A DNA stretch of 5,422 nucleotides from Candidatus Peregrinibacteria bacterium RIFCSPLOWO2_01_FULL_39_12 (GCA_001787455.1 MFXA01000037.1:20993-26414), one strand, 5' to 3'; shown: positions 1 to 5,300, counted from the stretch's first letter. Translations and numbers: made by a program. Notes: generated from the letters alone by a model not told the origin.

Positions 1-301
1 TTTCGGGACTTCTTTCATTCTCAAGTTCACGGCTAAATTCTTTAAATTCTTTTGTGCCGATTATATTTTGTCCATCTTTTGGTACGAAGACCATTGCTCT
101 TAGTTTGGCTTCTGCATCCGCTTTAAGCTGGAGGCGCTTTGCCGCGAGTTTGGGAATTGAGGTTTCTTTTCTTTTTACTTGCTGAATTTCCTGTTCGGTT
201 AAATAAGTTTCGGCTTCTTCCATCTTTAGTTTTTCTTCGAGGGATGGTTCTTCACCGGCTTCGTGTTGAAAGTCGTATTTTTGGGGTTCTGGTTCTGCCA
301 T
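1..301 (-). CDS. Hypothetical charged protein, N-terminal 100 residues (partial, runs off the left edge)
   Basis: The minus strand is open from an ATG at 301 to the window edge with no stop, giving 100 residues beginning MAEPEPQKYDF. I do not recognise the family. The first 45 residues are acidic and low in hydrophobics (repeated Glu and Pro, then EEKLKMEEAE). Residues 47-75 turn basic and look helical (KLAAKRLQLKADAEAKLRAM), followed by a more ordered-looking VFVPKDGQNIIGTKEF at 71-86. No signal peptide or membrane segment is visible. It lies 67 nt downstream of nrdJ on the same strand, but two GC-rich hairpins fill the gap, so co-transcription is uncertain. The frame stays open upstream of this ATG, but that stretch is the hairpin region. 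No Shine-Dalgarno sequence precedes the ATG (CCAATTTTT). That this is a real gene is inferred from the uninterrupted frame and bacterial-looking composition; its function is unknown. Confidence 0.6.
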   Translation of the reverse strand, partial: MAEPEPQKYDFQHEAGEEPSLEEKLKMEEAETYLTEQEIQQVKRKETSIPKLAAKRLQLKADAEAKLRAMVFVPKDGQNIIGTKEFKEFSRELENERSPE

Positions 302-311
302 AAAAATTGGT

Positions 312-337
312 GGTCGGCCTGCGGTCGACCGGTTTTT
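312..337 (+). repeat. GC-rich hairpin with T-run, 'CCTGCGGTCG' family, copy A
   Basis: GGTCGGCC (312-319) pairs with GGTCGACC (323-330) around a TGC loop, giving 8 bp with one G-U, and is followed by TTTTT at 333-337. On the plus strand it reads as a small intrinsic terminator, but no plus-strand gene lies upstream. On the minus strand the G-U becomes an A-C mismatch, and a run of five Ts (302-306) follows after a 5-nt gap, so weak minus-strand termination is possible. It shares the 10-mer CCTGCGGTCG and a trailing T-run with the hairpin at 2736-2756 on the other side of nrdJ, which suggests a dispersed intergenic palindrome. Confidence 0.55.
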
Positions 338-341
338 ATTA

Positions 342-365
342 GCAGCCCGGTTGAGGCCGGGCTGC
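342..365 (-). terminator. Strong GC-rich hairpin just after the nrdJ stop codon
   Basis: GCAGCCCGG (342-350) and CCGGGCTGC (357-365) form a perfect 9-bp stem with a 6-nt loop, starting 3 nt beyond the nrdJ TAA on the minus strand. The position suits transcript termination or 3'-end protection. No U-tract follows directly (TAATAAAAACC), so it is not a canonical intrinsic terminator. Together with the neighbouring hairpin at 312-330 it fills the gap between nrdJ and the next gene. The stem is certain; its role is inferred. Confidence 0.5.
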
Positions 366-368
366 GTG

Positions 369-2702
369 TTATACCGAGCAGGCGGAGAATCCACAGCTTA
401 GGCATAGTACACAGCCTTCTGCAATTTGTACCGAATTGCCGCATTCAGGACATTTTCGGCTTTTAATCACATCTTTTTTATTTAAACTTGCATGTTCTCT
501 TGCTTCCATGACCGGAGGCGGAATTACTTCTTCAAAATTTTTCTCATTATTTTCTGCAACAATTATTTCCGGATTTTCCAACGGTGCGGCGATTTGATCT
601 TCCTTTTCTTCTTTATGAAGATTCAAAACTTGTTCTTGTCTGCTGCCGTCACGGTAAACCGTGCATCCTTTTAGCCCGTGTTTCCATGCCATAATATACC
701 CTTGTTTGACATCTTCGCGGGTTGCGCTGTGCGGAAAATTTATTGTTTTGCTGATGCTGTTATCAACGTATTCTTGAAATGTTGACTGCATTTTTATGTG
801 GTCGTCTGCGGTTATATCCATTGCCGTTACATATATTTTTCTTATGTTTTCAGGAATTTCCGCTATGTTTTGAATTGATCCCGTTTTCCCGATTTGCTTG
901 ATGATTTCTTCATCCCAAAGACCAAGTTGTTTTAATGTTTTTTCAAGATGTTCGTTTATGTATATCAGTTTTTGTCCGTTTAGAACTTCTTTGTAATATG
1001 ACAGTGCGAAGAAAGGTTCTACTCCCGAACTGCAGTCTACAAGCATTGAAATTGATCCGGTTGGAGCTATGGTTGTTAATGCGGCATTTCTTCTTTTTGT
1101 GTTTTTCCCTTTTGGTCCGTAAGCGCTTATTTCCCAATTTGGGAAACATCCTTTTTCTGCGGCTAATTTTTCCGAATATTTGTGCGCGGTTTCGTTTATC
1201 AATTTCATGACTTTTCTTGCAACAGCAAATCCTTCTTCCGAGTTGTATGCTATGCCTAGCTGATAAAGCATGTCTGCGAAGCCCATAATGCCCAGACCTA
1301 CTCTTCTGTTATTCCTGAATGTTGTGTTCACTTTTGCTACAGGGAAATCGGTTAAATCGATAACGTTATCAAGCATGCGGACACACATTTCTGTTACATG
1401 GACTAATTTTTTTTCGTTGATTTCTCCGTTTTCCGTGAATTTTGCGAGATTTATTGAGCCGAGATTACAAACGTCTCCGTCGTGTAGCCATTGTTCGCCG
1501 CAAGGATTTGTGGATTCCAATCTTCCAAGTGCAGGAACAGGATTGCTTTTGTTTGCCGTGTCCGGGAAAAGTACTCCCGGTTCGCCGTTTCTCCATGCGG
1601 CATTTATTATTTTGTCCATTATTTCCGGTGCTGTGATTGTTTCTTCAATTGCTTCCACGAAAGCTCCTCTTTTATTTCTTAATATTCTGCGCGGTTTCAT
1701 CTTTTTGTCTTTCCACGTGCAAAGCCAAGGTTCTTTTGAATTGTTTTTTACGGCTTCCATAAATTCGTCAGTAAGTCCTACTGAAAGATTGAAATTAACC
1801 AGAGAATTTTCTTCCCATTTTGCTTCGATAAATTCAAGAATATCCGGATGGTCTATCCTCATTACTCCCATATTTGCGCCGTGCCGGCCTTGTTGTTTTA
1901 TGACTCCGAAACATTGATTGTATGCACGCAAAAATGATACAGGTCCCGATGCCGATCCTTGCGTTCTATGGGTTCTTGATCCTGCCGGGCGCAATAAATG
2001 CCAAGGGAATCCGAGCCCCGATCCTGCTTGTTGAAGCAGGGCGGCATCTCTTAGGCTTGAAAAAATTCCATCCATACTGTCTTCAAAATGCAAAACTATG
2101 CAATTTGAAACAAGCCGCAGTTTAGTGCCTGCATTTGCAATTGTTCTGCCTGCCGGCAAGAATTCAAAATTCGAGAGAATTTCTTTGAAATTTTCCTTGT
2201 ATTGTTTAATTTCCGTTTCGGTTTTTCCGTAATTTACTTCTACGTTCGCAAGTGCTTGAGCTACTCTATCAAACATTTCCTCCGGTGATTCGCAAACATT
2301 GTCATCGTCGTCTCTTTGTAAATATTTTCCCGCTAAAACTTTTAATGCATTTGCGCTGAATGGAAGCTGTGTTGTTTTGCCTCCAAGAATTTCTTCCTGA
2401 GCGCTTCGTATTTTTTTGTGCTGTTCGCGGTAAAGAATGTAACTTTTTGCTGTTTTTGCATGACCGCCTTCTATAAGTATTTTTTCAACCAAATCTTGAA
2501 TTTGTTCAACTGAAGGAACATTGTTTTCATCTTTGAAGAAAACTTCAAGCACTGCTGTAACCTGGTTTGAAATTTGATCCGCCAATTCTTTGTTTGTGCC
2601 TCCCACCGATTTTGCCGCGTTCCATATCGCTTCCGTGATTTTGTGCTGGTCGAATGCGGCAATTACACCGTTTCTTTTTCTGATTTTTTTGATGGGGGAC
2701 AT
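369..2702 (-). CDS. nrdJ: Adenosylcobalamin-dependent (class II) ribonucleotide reductase NrdJ
   Basis: 777 residues, complete. It reduces ribonucleotides to deoxyribonucleotides in the cytosol, using a thiyl radical generated from adenosylcobalamin, so no radical-carrying beta subunit is needed. An ATP-cone occupies about residues 6-98 (KIRKRNGVIAAFDQHKITEAI), the usual site of allosteric dATP/ATP control. The barrel follows: SNC at 199-201 gives the first redox cysteine, and STNPCGEQ at 397-404 carries the radical Cys401 with Asn399 and Glu403. Cys412, in VCNLGSINL, lies exactly 11 residues on, as in characterised class II enzymes. APTGSIS (546-552) is the phosphate-binding loop, and GLKGCTVYRDGSR (676-688) is a class II signature. 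A poorly conserved hinge (about 690-748) leads to a C-terminal Zn-ribbon with six cysteines (C751, C754, C764, C767, C770, C775); the final C770-X4-C775 resembles the tail pair that re-reduces the active site. All key residues are intact. No Shine-Dalgarno sequence precedes the ATG (AAAAACCGCC). It is probably transcribed from within the 277-bp leader, since it is separated from the upstream desulfurase gene, but I could not identify a convincing promoter. Confidence 0.96.
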   Translation of the reverse strand: MSPIKKIRKRNGVIAAFDQHKITEAIWNAAKSVGGTNKELADQISNQVTAVLEVFFKDENNVPSVEQIQDLVEKILIEGGHAKTAKSYILYREQHKKIRSAQEEILGGKTTQLPFSANALKVLAGKYLQRDDDDNVCESPEEMFDRVAQALANVEVNYGKTETEIKQYKENFKEILSNFEFLPAGRTIANAGTKLRLVSNCIVLHFEDSMDGIFSSLRDAALLQQAGSGLGFPWHLLRPAGSRTHRTQGSASGPVSFLRAYNQCFGVIKQQGRHGANMGVMRIDHPDILEFIEAKWEENSLVNFNLSVGLTDEFMEAVKNNSKEPWLCTWKDKKMKPRRILRNKRGAFVEAIEETITAPEIMDKIINAAWRNGEPGVLFPDTANKSNPVPALGRLESTNPCGEQWLHDGDVCNLGSINLAKFTENGEINEKKLVHVTEMCVRMLDNVIDLTDFPVAKVNTTFRNNRRVGLGIMGFADMLYQLGIAYNSEEGFAVARKVMKLINETAHKYSEKLAAEKGCFPNWEISAYGPKGKNTKRRNAALTTIAPTGSISMLVDCSSGVEPFFALSYYKEVLNGQKLIYINEHLEKTLKQLGLWDEEIIKQIGKTGSIQNIAEIPENIRKIYVTAMDITADDHIKMQSTFQEYVDNSISKTINFPHSATREDVKQGYIMAWKHGLKGCTVYRDGSRQEQVLNLHKEEKEDQIAAPLENPEIIVAENNEKNFEEVIPPPVMEAREHASLNKKDVIKSRKCPECGNSVQIAEGCVLCLSCGFSACSV

Positions 2703-2735
2703 GGCGGTTTTTAGTTAAGGGGTTAATGAGGGGTC

Positions 2736-2756
2736 AGTCCTGCGGTCGGACTTTTT
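2736..2756 (+). repeat. Hairpin with T-run, 'CCTGCGGTCG' family, copy B
   Basis: AGTCC (2736-2740) pairs with GGACT (2748-2752), followed by a T-run ending at 2756. The loop, TGCGGTC, can also fold as a smaller CC-TGC-GG stem. On the minus strand it lies in the nrdJ leader about 35 nt before the start codon and is preceded, not followed, by the run of As. It shares CCTGCGGTCG with the hairpin at 312-337, in the same orientation. No plus-strand transcript is known to need a terminator here, so I call it a repeat rather than a terminator. Confidence 0.45.
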
Positions 2757-2762
2757 GTTGGC

Positions 2763-2787
2763 TAGGACACTTGCTATGCTTGTGTCC
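2763..2787. repeat. Interrupted palindrome, copy 1, in nrdJ leader
   Basis: GGACAC (2765-2770) and GTGTCC (2782-2787) form 6 perfect pairs. Inside, GC-TAT-GC can close a 2-bp inner stem, leaving a symmetric TT/TT internal loop. The same element recurs at 2835-2859, 72 bp away centre to centre. Candidate roles are a paired operator for nrdJ or a dispersed palindromic repeat; nothing here decides between them. Confidence 0.65.
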
Positions 2788-2834
2788 AGATGGGGGATTT
2801 TTCGTAAGAATGAGAGGAAAATTGGAGATGATAT

Positions 2835-2859
2835 TAGGACACTCGCTATGCTCGTGTCT
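2835..2859. repeat. Interrupted palindrome, copy 2, in nrdJ leader
   Basis: Same layout and orientation as copy 1: TAGGACAC, the core GCTATGC, then GTGTC. It differs from copy 1 at three positions in 25: T to C in each of the two CTTG tetramers flanking the core (now CTCG in both) and the last base (C to T), which breaks the outermost pair. The matched change in both tetramers suggests two variants of one repeat family rather than random drift. Confidence 0.65.
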
Positions 2860-2979
2860 GCTATATGTAGTAGCCAAAATTAGCTGTATCTACAATCCCT
2901 AGTGGGTGCTTAGAATGATAGCAAAAAGTTTTTGGAGTGGAAAGCGGAAGTAATTAAATGGCGTTGACGGTCGGAATTT

Positions 2980-4137
2980 TTAAGTTCGTTGTCGTAATTT
3001 TTTTACGATTTCCGGCAGGGTTTTTAGTACGTATGCTACATCATTTTCAGTGTTTTGCCTGCCGAAGGAAAACCTTATGGTTCCGTGCAATGAATTTTGC
3101 GGAAGACCGATTGAGCAGAGTGTGGCGGAGGGTTTTTCTGTTCCCTCACTGCATGCGGCGCCGCTGCTTACATAAATTCCCGCTTCATCCATTTGGAGTA
3201 AAAGTTCCTGTCCGTTTATTTCTTTAAATGTGATGCTTGCGTTTGCAGGAAGGCGTTTATTGGACGACGGGGATGGTCCGTTTAAATATGTGTCCGGGAT
3301 TGTTTTTAAGATTCCTTCAATGAGTTTGTCACGAAGGAGGATTAAGTGTGCGTTTCCTTTGTCTTTTTCTTCGCGGAGAATTTTCAAGGCTTCTGCAAAT
3401 CCAACTATTCCCGGAACGTTGTGTGTGCCTGCGCGTAGTCCTTTTTCGTGCGAGCCGCCGAAGATTATCGGTTCTATTTTTATGCCTTGTTTTACGTAGA
3501 GGATGCCAATACCTTTTGGTCCGTGGATTTTGCTTCCGTTTAAAGTGAGCAAGCTTAAGTTTAATTCGTTTACGTCCAGGGGGTCCATTGCGGCGGCTTG
3601 GCAGGCGTCGGTGTGGAAAATTATTTTATGGTGTTGGCAGATTTTCCCGATTTCTTTTATTGGTTCGATGGTGCCTATTTCATTGTTTGCATACATGATA
3701 GAAACTAGGGTTGTTTGCGGAGTTATGGCTTTTTTGATGTCTTGAGGATTGATGAACCCTTCTTTGTCGGATGATACATGGGTGACTGAAAAGCCTTCTT
3801 TTTCGAGTTGTTCAAAAGGATTTCTGACGGCGGAATGTTCGATTGAGGAAGTGATTACGTGGATGTTTTGAGTTGTTGCTCTTGCCGTGCCTAAAATTGC
3901 GAGATTGTTTGCTTCCGTGGCTGTTCCGCAAAAAATTATTTCGGATGGACGGCAGTTTAAAATTTCTGCGATTGTTTCCCTTGCATTATCAATTGCTATA
4001 AGTGCATTTTTGCCTTTTGTATGCAGAGATTCAGGGTTGCCATATTCTTCGGAAAAATATGGGAGCATGGCTTTTAAGACGCGCGGGTCGGTTGGTGTTG
4101 TCGAGGCGTTGTCGAGATAAACTTGTGGTGTTGGCAT
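2980..4137 (-). CDS. nifS: Cysteine desulfurase, NifS/IscS family (PLP-dependent)
   Basis: 385 residues, complete and of normal length. It removes sulfur from L-cysteine as an enzyme-bound persulfide, giving alanine and sulfur for Fe-S clusters or tRNA thiolation in the cytosol. A class V aminotransferase fold is clear. The N-terminus reads VYLDNASTTP (6-15). His101 in SSIEHSAV stacks on PLP, and Asp177 and Gln180 in HTDACQ contact the ring nitrogen and phenolate. Lys203 in LNGSKIHGPKGIG forms the Schiff base; the residue before it is Ser, not the His found in E. coli IscS. GLRAGTHNVPG spans 233-243. The mobile catalytic loop VSSGAACSEG has Cys329 and the long-loop spacing of the group I (IscS/NifS) enzymes, and IRFSFGR (354-360) is the usual C-terminal motif. 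No iscU, iscR or thiI neighbour is visible, so IscS and NifS cannot be told apart; the symbol is a family label. The start is fixed by a well-placed promoter whose predicted transcript begins at or next to the ATG. Confidence 0.95.
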   Translation of the reverse strand: MPTPQVYLDNASTTPTDPRVLKAMLPYFSEEYGNPESLHTKGKNALIAIDNARETIAEILNCRPSEIIFCGTATEANNLAILGTARATTQNIHVITSSIEHSAVRNPFEQLEKEGFSVTHVSSDKEGFINPQDIKKAITPQTTLVSIMYANNEIGTIEPIKEIGKICQHHKIIFHTDACQAAAMDPLDVNELNLSLLTLNGSKIHGPKGIGILYVKQGIKIEPIIFGGSHEKGLRAGTHNVPGIVGFAEALKILREEKDKGNAHLILLRDKLIEGILKTIPDTYLNGPSPSSNKRLPANASITFKEINGQELLLQMDEAGIYVSSGAACSEGTEKPSATLCSIGLPQNSLHGTIRFSFGRQNTENDVAYVLKTLPEIVKKLRQRT

Positions 4138-4143
4138 GCCGAT

Positions 4144-4172
4144 ATCGTATTGATTTGTTGATTTTGCGTCAA
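4144..4172 (-). promoter_or_regulatory. Sigma70-type promoter for the cysteine desulfurase
   Basis: On the minus strand TTGACG (4172-4167) and TACGAT (4149-4144) are separated by exactly 17 bp. The -35 matches 5 of 6 consensus bases and the -10 matches 4 of 6. Only 6 nt separate the -10 from the desulfurase ATG at 4137, so transcription should begin at or within a base or two of the start codon. There is no room for a Shine-Dalgarno sequence, and the mRNA is predicted to be leaderless. Confidence 0.65.
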
Positions 4173-4235
4173 TTCGGAAAGTTTATGCGGGAATTTGTGG
4201 GTTGTTGAAAACAATTTATCGACACTTTTTTGAGT

Positions 4236-4274
4236 AAAAAATATATTGATTGTCTTAGGGATCTGCTATATAAT
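4236..4274 (+). promoter_or_regulatory. Sigma70-type promoter of the toxin-antitoxin operon
   Basis: A -35 TTGATT (4246-4251), a 17-bp spacer and a perfect -10 TATAAT (4269-4274). A run AAAAAATATA directly upstream (4236-4245) looks like an UP element. The expected transcription start is near 4281, about 22 nt before the antitoxin ATG at 4303. An inverted repeat straddles the promoter, so autorepression by the RHH antitoxin, as is usual for such modules, is plausible. Confidence 0.75.
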
Positions 4275-4297
4275 TGCTATGTATTTACTAAACAATC
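4248..4297. promoter_or_regulatory. Candidate RHH operator: inverted repeat spanning the TA promoter
   Basis: GATTGTCTTAG at 4248-4258 overlaps the -35. CTAAACAATC at 4288-4297 lies just after the predicted start site and is its inverted copy, apart from one extra base (reverse complement GATTGTTTAG). The arms are about 39 bp apart centre to centre, nearly four helical turns, placing them on similar faces of the DNA across RNA polymerase. RHH antitoxins typically bind inverted or direct repeats over their own promoter. The symmetry is visible; binding is inferred. Confidence 0.4.
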
Positions 4298-4302
4298 TAT
4301 CT

Positions 4303-4548
4303 ATGGCTACGGTTTTTTTTAAGATTAATAATGTTCAGGAGAAAGAAATTAGAAAACTCATGGAAGAGGAAGGATACGCCAGCAAATCGGAATTTTTCAG
4401 GTTTCTTGTAAAATTTTTCAAGTATCATAAAACTCCTGAAGAAAAGCGTTTTGAGAAGACAACGCAGGAACTTGCCGCTATTTTGAAGGAACTCGAAAAG
4501 CAAGGTAAGCTTGGTTCATCTATAGATGAACAGCTTGAAGATGTATAA
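4303..4548 (+). CDS. Ribbon-helix-helix antitoxin of a type II toxin-antitoxin pair
   Basis: 81 residues. Residues 2-8 (ATVFFKI) form the DNA-binding beta strand; 12-24 (QEKEIRKLMEEEG) and 27-40 (SKSEFFRFLVKFF) form the two helices of a CopG/ParD-like RHH dimer. The charged C-terminal part (44-81) ends in KLGSSIDEQLEDV, a tail of the kind that wraps around and neutralises RelE/ParE-type toxins. Upstream in-frame starts exist at 4246 (TTG) and 4279 (ATG), but the first overlaps the -35 and the second lies before the predicted transcription start, so the ATG at 4303 is chosen. There is no clear Shine-Dalgarno sequence. Its last 8 nt overlap the toxin gene, so the two proteins are probably made by coupled translation. 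Expected role: neutralise the toxin and repress the operon. Confidence 0.85.
   Translation: MATVFFKINNVQEKEIRKLMEEEGYASKSEFFRFLVKFFKYHKTPEEKRFEKTTQELAAILKELEKQGKLGSSIDEQLEDV
4514..4531. promoter_or_regulatory. 18-bp perfect palindrome inside the antitoxin 3' end, before the toxin start
   Basis: GTTCATCTATAGATGAAC is a perfect inverted repeat ending 9 nt before the toxin ATG (4541). In RNA it can fold as a 7-bp stem with a TATA loop; the 3' arm would bury the alternative ATG at 4526. As DNA it could be an internal operator half-site pair. It shares ATCTAT with the stretch ATCTATCTATG at the antitoxin start (4295-4305). Function is inferred. Confidence 0.55.
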
Positions 4549-4873
4549 AATTGTTATTACCAGTTTTTTTAAAAAACAATTAAAAAGACTTGTTAGAAAA
4601 AATCAAATACTGAAAGTATCACTGAAGGGTGCTTTGGCTAATTTTAATAGAACGTTGGCTGTTTCAGTTGGTCATGGTGTTTATAAAATAAGGCTTCGTG
4701 GTGAGTGTAGAGGTAAATCAGGTGGTTACAGACTGTATGTTTTCGTTATTGAAGTTGAGAAAATTTTAGTTCCAATTGCGATTTATGCGAAAAACGAAAG
4801 AGAAAATATAACTTTAAATGAATTGAATGATCATCTTGAAATAACGAAAAATGAGATTCAGTGTCTCTTGTAA
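4541..4873 (+). CDS. RelE/HigB-like toxin of a type II toxin-antitoxin pair
   Basis: 110 residues. By family this is a small RelE-superfamily toxin that cleaves mRNA, usually at the ribosome, and is held inactive by its antitoxin. The N-terminal helices are very basic (KIVITSFFKKQLKRLVRKN, 3-21). The core then carries VYKIRLRGECRGKSGGYRL (47-65) with the diagnostic GKSGGYR, a hydrophobic strand (about 66-81), and YAKNERENITLNEL (82-95), matching the 'aKNdkdNIs..El' motif of RelE/HigB proteins. I prefer ATG 4541 to the in-frame ATG at 4526: it starts directly at MYKIVITSFF, as family members do, and gives an 8-nt overlap with the antitoxin (ATGTATAA) that suits translational coupling. GAAG lies directly before it as a weak ribosome-binding site. 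No truncation is seen. I cannot assign a specific family symbol or name the catalytic residues with confidence. Confidence 0.85.
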   Translation: MYKIVITSFFKKQLKRLVRKNQILKVSLKGALANFNRTLAVSVGHGVYKIRLRGECRGKSGGYRLYVFVIEVEKILVPIAIYAKNERENITLNELNDHLEITKNEIQCLL

Positions 4874-4920
4874 GTTTATAGCTGAATGGCTTTGCTAAGC
4901 CTAAAAATAGGGTAAAAAGT

Positions 4921-4972
4921 CTGTGCCACGCCAAAGGCGGGCAGGCGCACAGGCTTTCGATGGCGTTTTTTT
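4921..4972 (+). terminator. Terminator of the TA operon, possibly bidirectional
   Basis: CTGTGC (4921-4926) pairs with GCACAG (4947-4952), enclosing a CGCC-AAA-GGCG mini-hairpin (4929-4939). Alternatively ACGCCA (4928-4933) pairs with TGGCGT (4961-4966), directly followed by a run of seven Ts ending at 4972, which serves as the plus-strand terminator. On the opposite strand the outer stem is followed by ACTTTTT (U-tract from 4918-4914), so it could also stop minus-strand transcripts. It lies 47 nt after the toxin stop. A smaller hairpin, GGCTT-TGCT-AAGCC (4888-4901), precedes it without a T-run. Confidence 0.7.
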
Positions 4973-5189
4973 GAATTGGTGGCTTGACTTAGTTATGTTT
5001 GTTGTTGCAATATGGGTGTCCGGAGGGTAGAAGAGGGATAAGGGTGTTTTTTTAGTGTAAAGGGTTTGTTCTTTGAAATTTTTGGCTGGCATTAAGGGGA
5101 TTCTCTTTTGTGCGATTTAGTACTAAAAGATAATTTTACCGTTTGCTTAGGTTTTCTTAGGCAGATGGTTTCTAAATATCTTTAGTTGC

Positions 5190-5224
5190 TTGATTGTCAG
5201 GGAGTTCGCTTCTGTGTCAGTCAA
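5190..5224 (+). promoter_or_regulatory. Imperfect stem-loop with a TTCG loop in the leader of the right-edge gene
   Basis: TTGATTG (5190-5196) pairs with CAGTCAA (5218-5224) with one G-U. After a T-T mismatch the stem continues as CA/TG and GGGAG/CTTCT, with one bulged G, up to a TTCG tetraloop at 5205-5208. This gives about 14 pairs. No T-run follows, so it is not a terminator. It is more likely a structural or regulatory element of the 5' leader, if transcription starts upstream of it. Confidence 0.45.
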
Positions 5225-5300
5225 TGTGATCAGGTTAGTTTGGGTTCATTGAGAGGAATGAAGCGTGGGATGGTCCTGCGCAGAGTTCTTCTCTTGTTAT

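Larger units (their letters stand above)
2703..2979 (-). other. nifS-nrdJ intergenic region / putative nrdJ leader
   Basis: These 277 bp carry no plausible gene on either strand. The region holds a short hairpin with a T-run (2736-2756), two near-identical palindromes (2763-2787 and 2835-2859), and a weak imperfect stem between TGTAG at 2875-2879 and CTACA at 2890-2894. I found no convincing -35/-10 pair for nrdJ; the best -35-like hexamer on the minus strand (TTGCTA, about 2917-2922) has no good -10 partner. There is no intrinsic terminator with a clear stem after the nifS stop. The nrdJ promoter, if one exists, should lie here. Confidence 0.5.

Noticed and set aside
1270..1917. A 215-codon open frame on the plus strand
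   Set aside because: It lies entirely antisense to conserved nrdJ coding sequence, and its translation is Ser/Phe-rich with no recognisable motifs, as expected for a complement frame.
2763..2859. Short CRISPR-like array from the two repeats
   Set aside because: There are only two copies, not identical, with one spacer of 47 bp and no cas genes.
2703..2979. Cobalamin riboswitch ahead of nrdJ
   Set aside because: No B12-box-like conserved sequence (GCCACTG type) and no multi-helix layout of that class; also, B12-dependent reductases are not the usual targets.
4246..4302. Extended antitoxin start at TTG 4246 or ATG 4279
   Set aside because: The TTG is part of the -35 hexamer and the ATG at 4279 precedes the predicted transcription start. 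RHH proteins normally begin just before the beta strand, as with ATG 4303.
4526..4540. Toxin start at ATG 4526
   Set aside because: It adds five residues (MNSLK) in front of the normal family N-terminus and lies in the palindrome stem; 4541 gives the standard short overlap.
4901..5092. A 63-codon minus-strand open frame
   Set aside because: It runs through the terminator hairpin and has no ribosome-binding site or recognisable motif.
5225..5265. Possible tRNA T-arm (GGGTTCATT)
   Set aside because: No matching acceptor, anticodon or D arms could be built around it.
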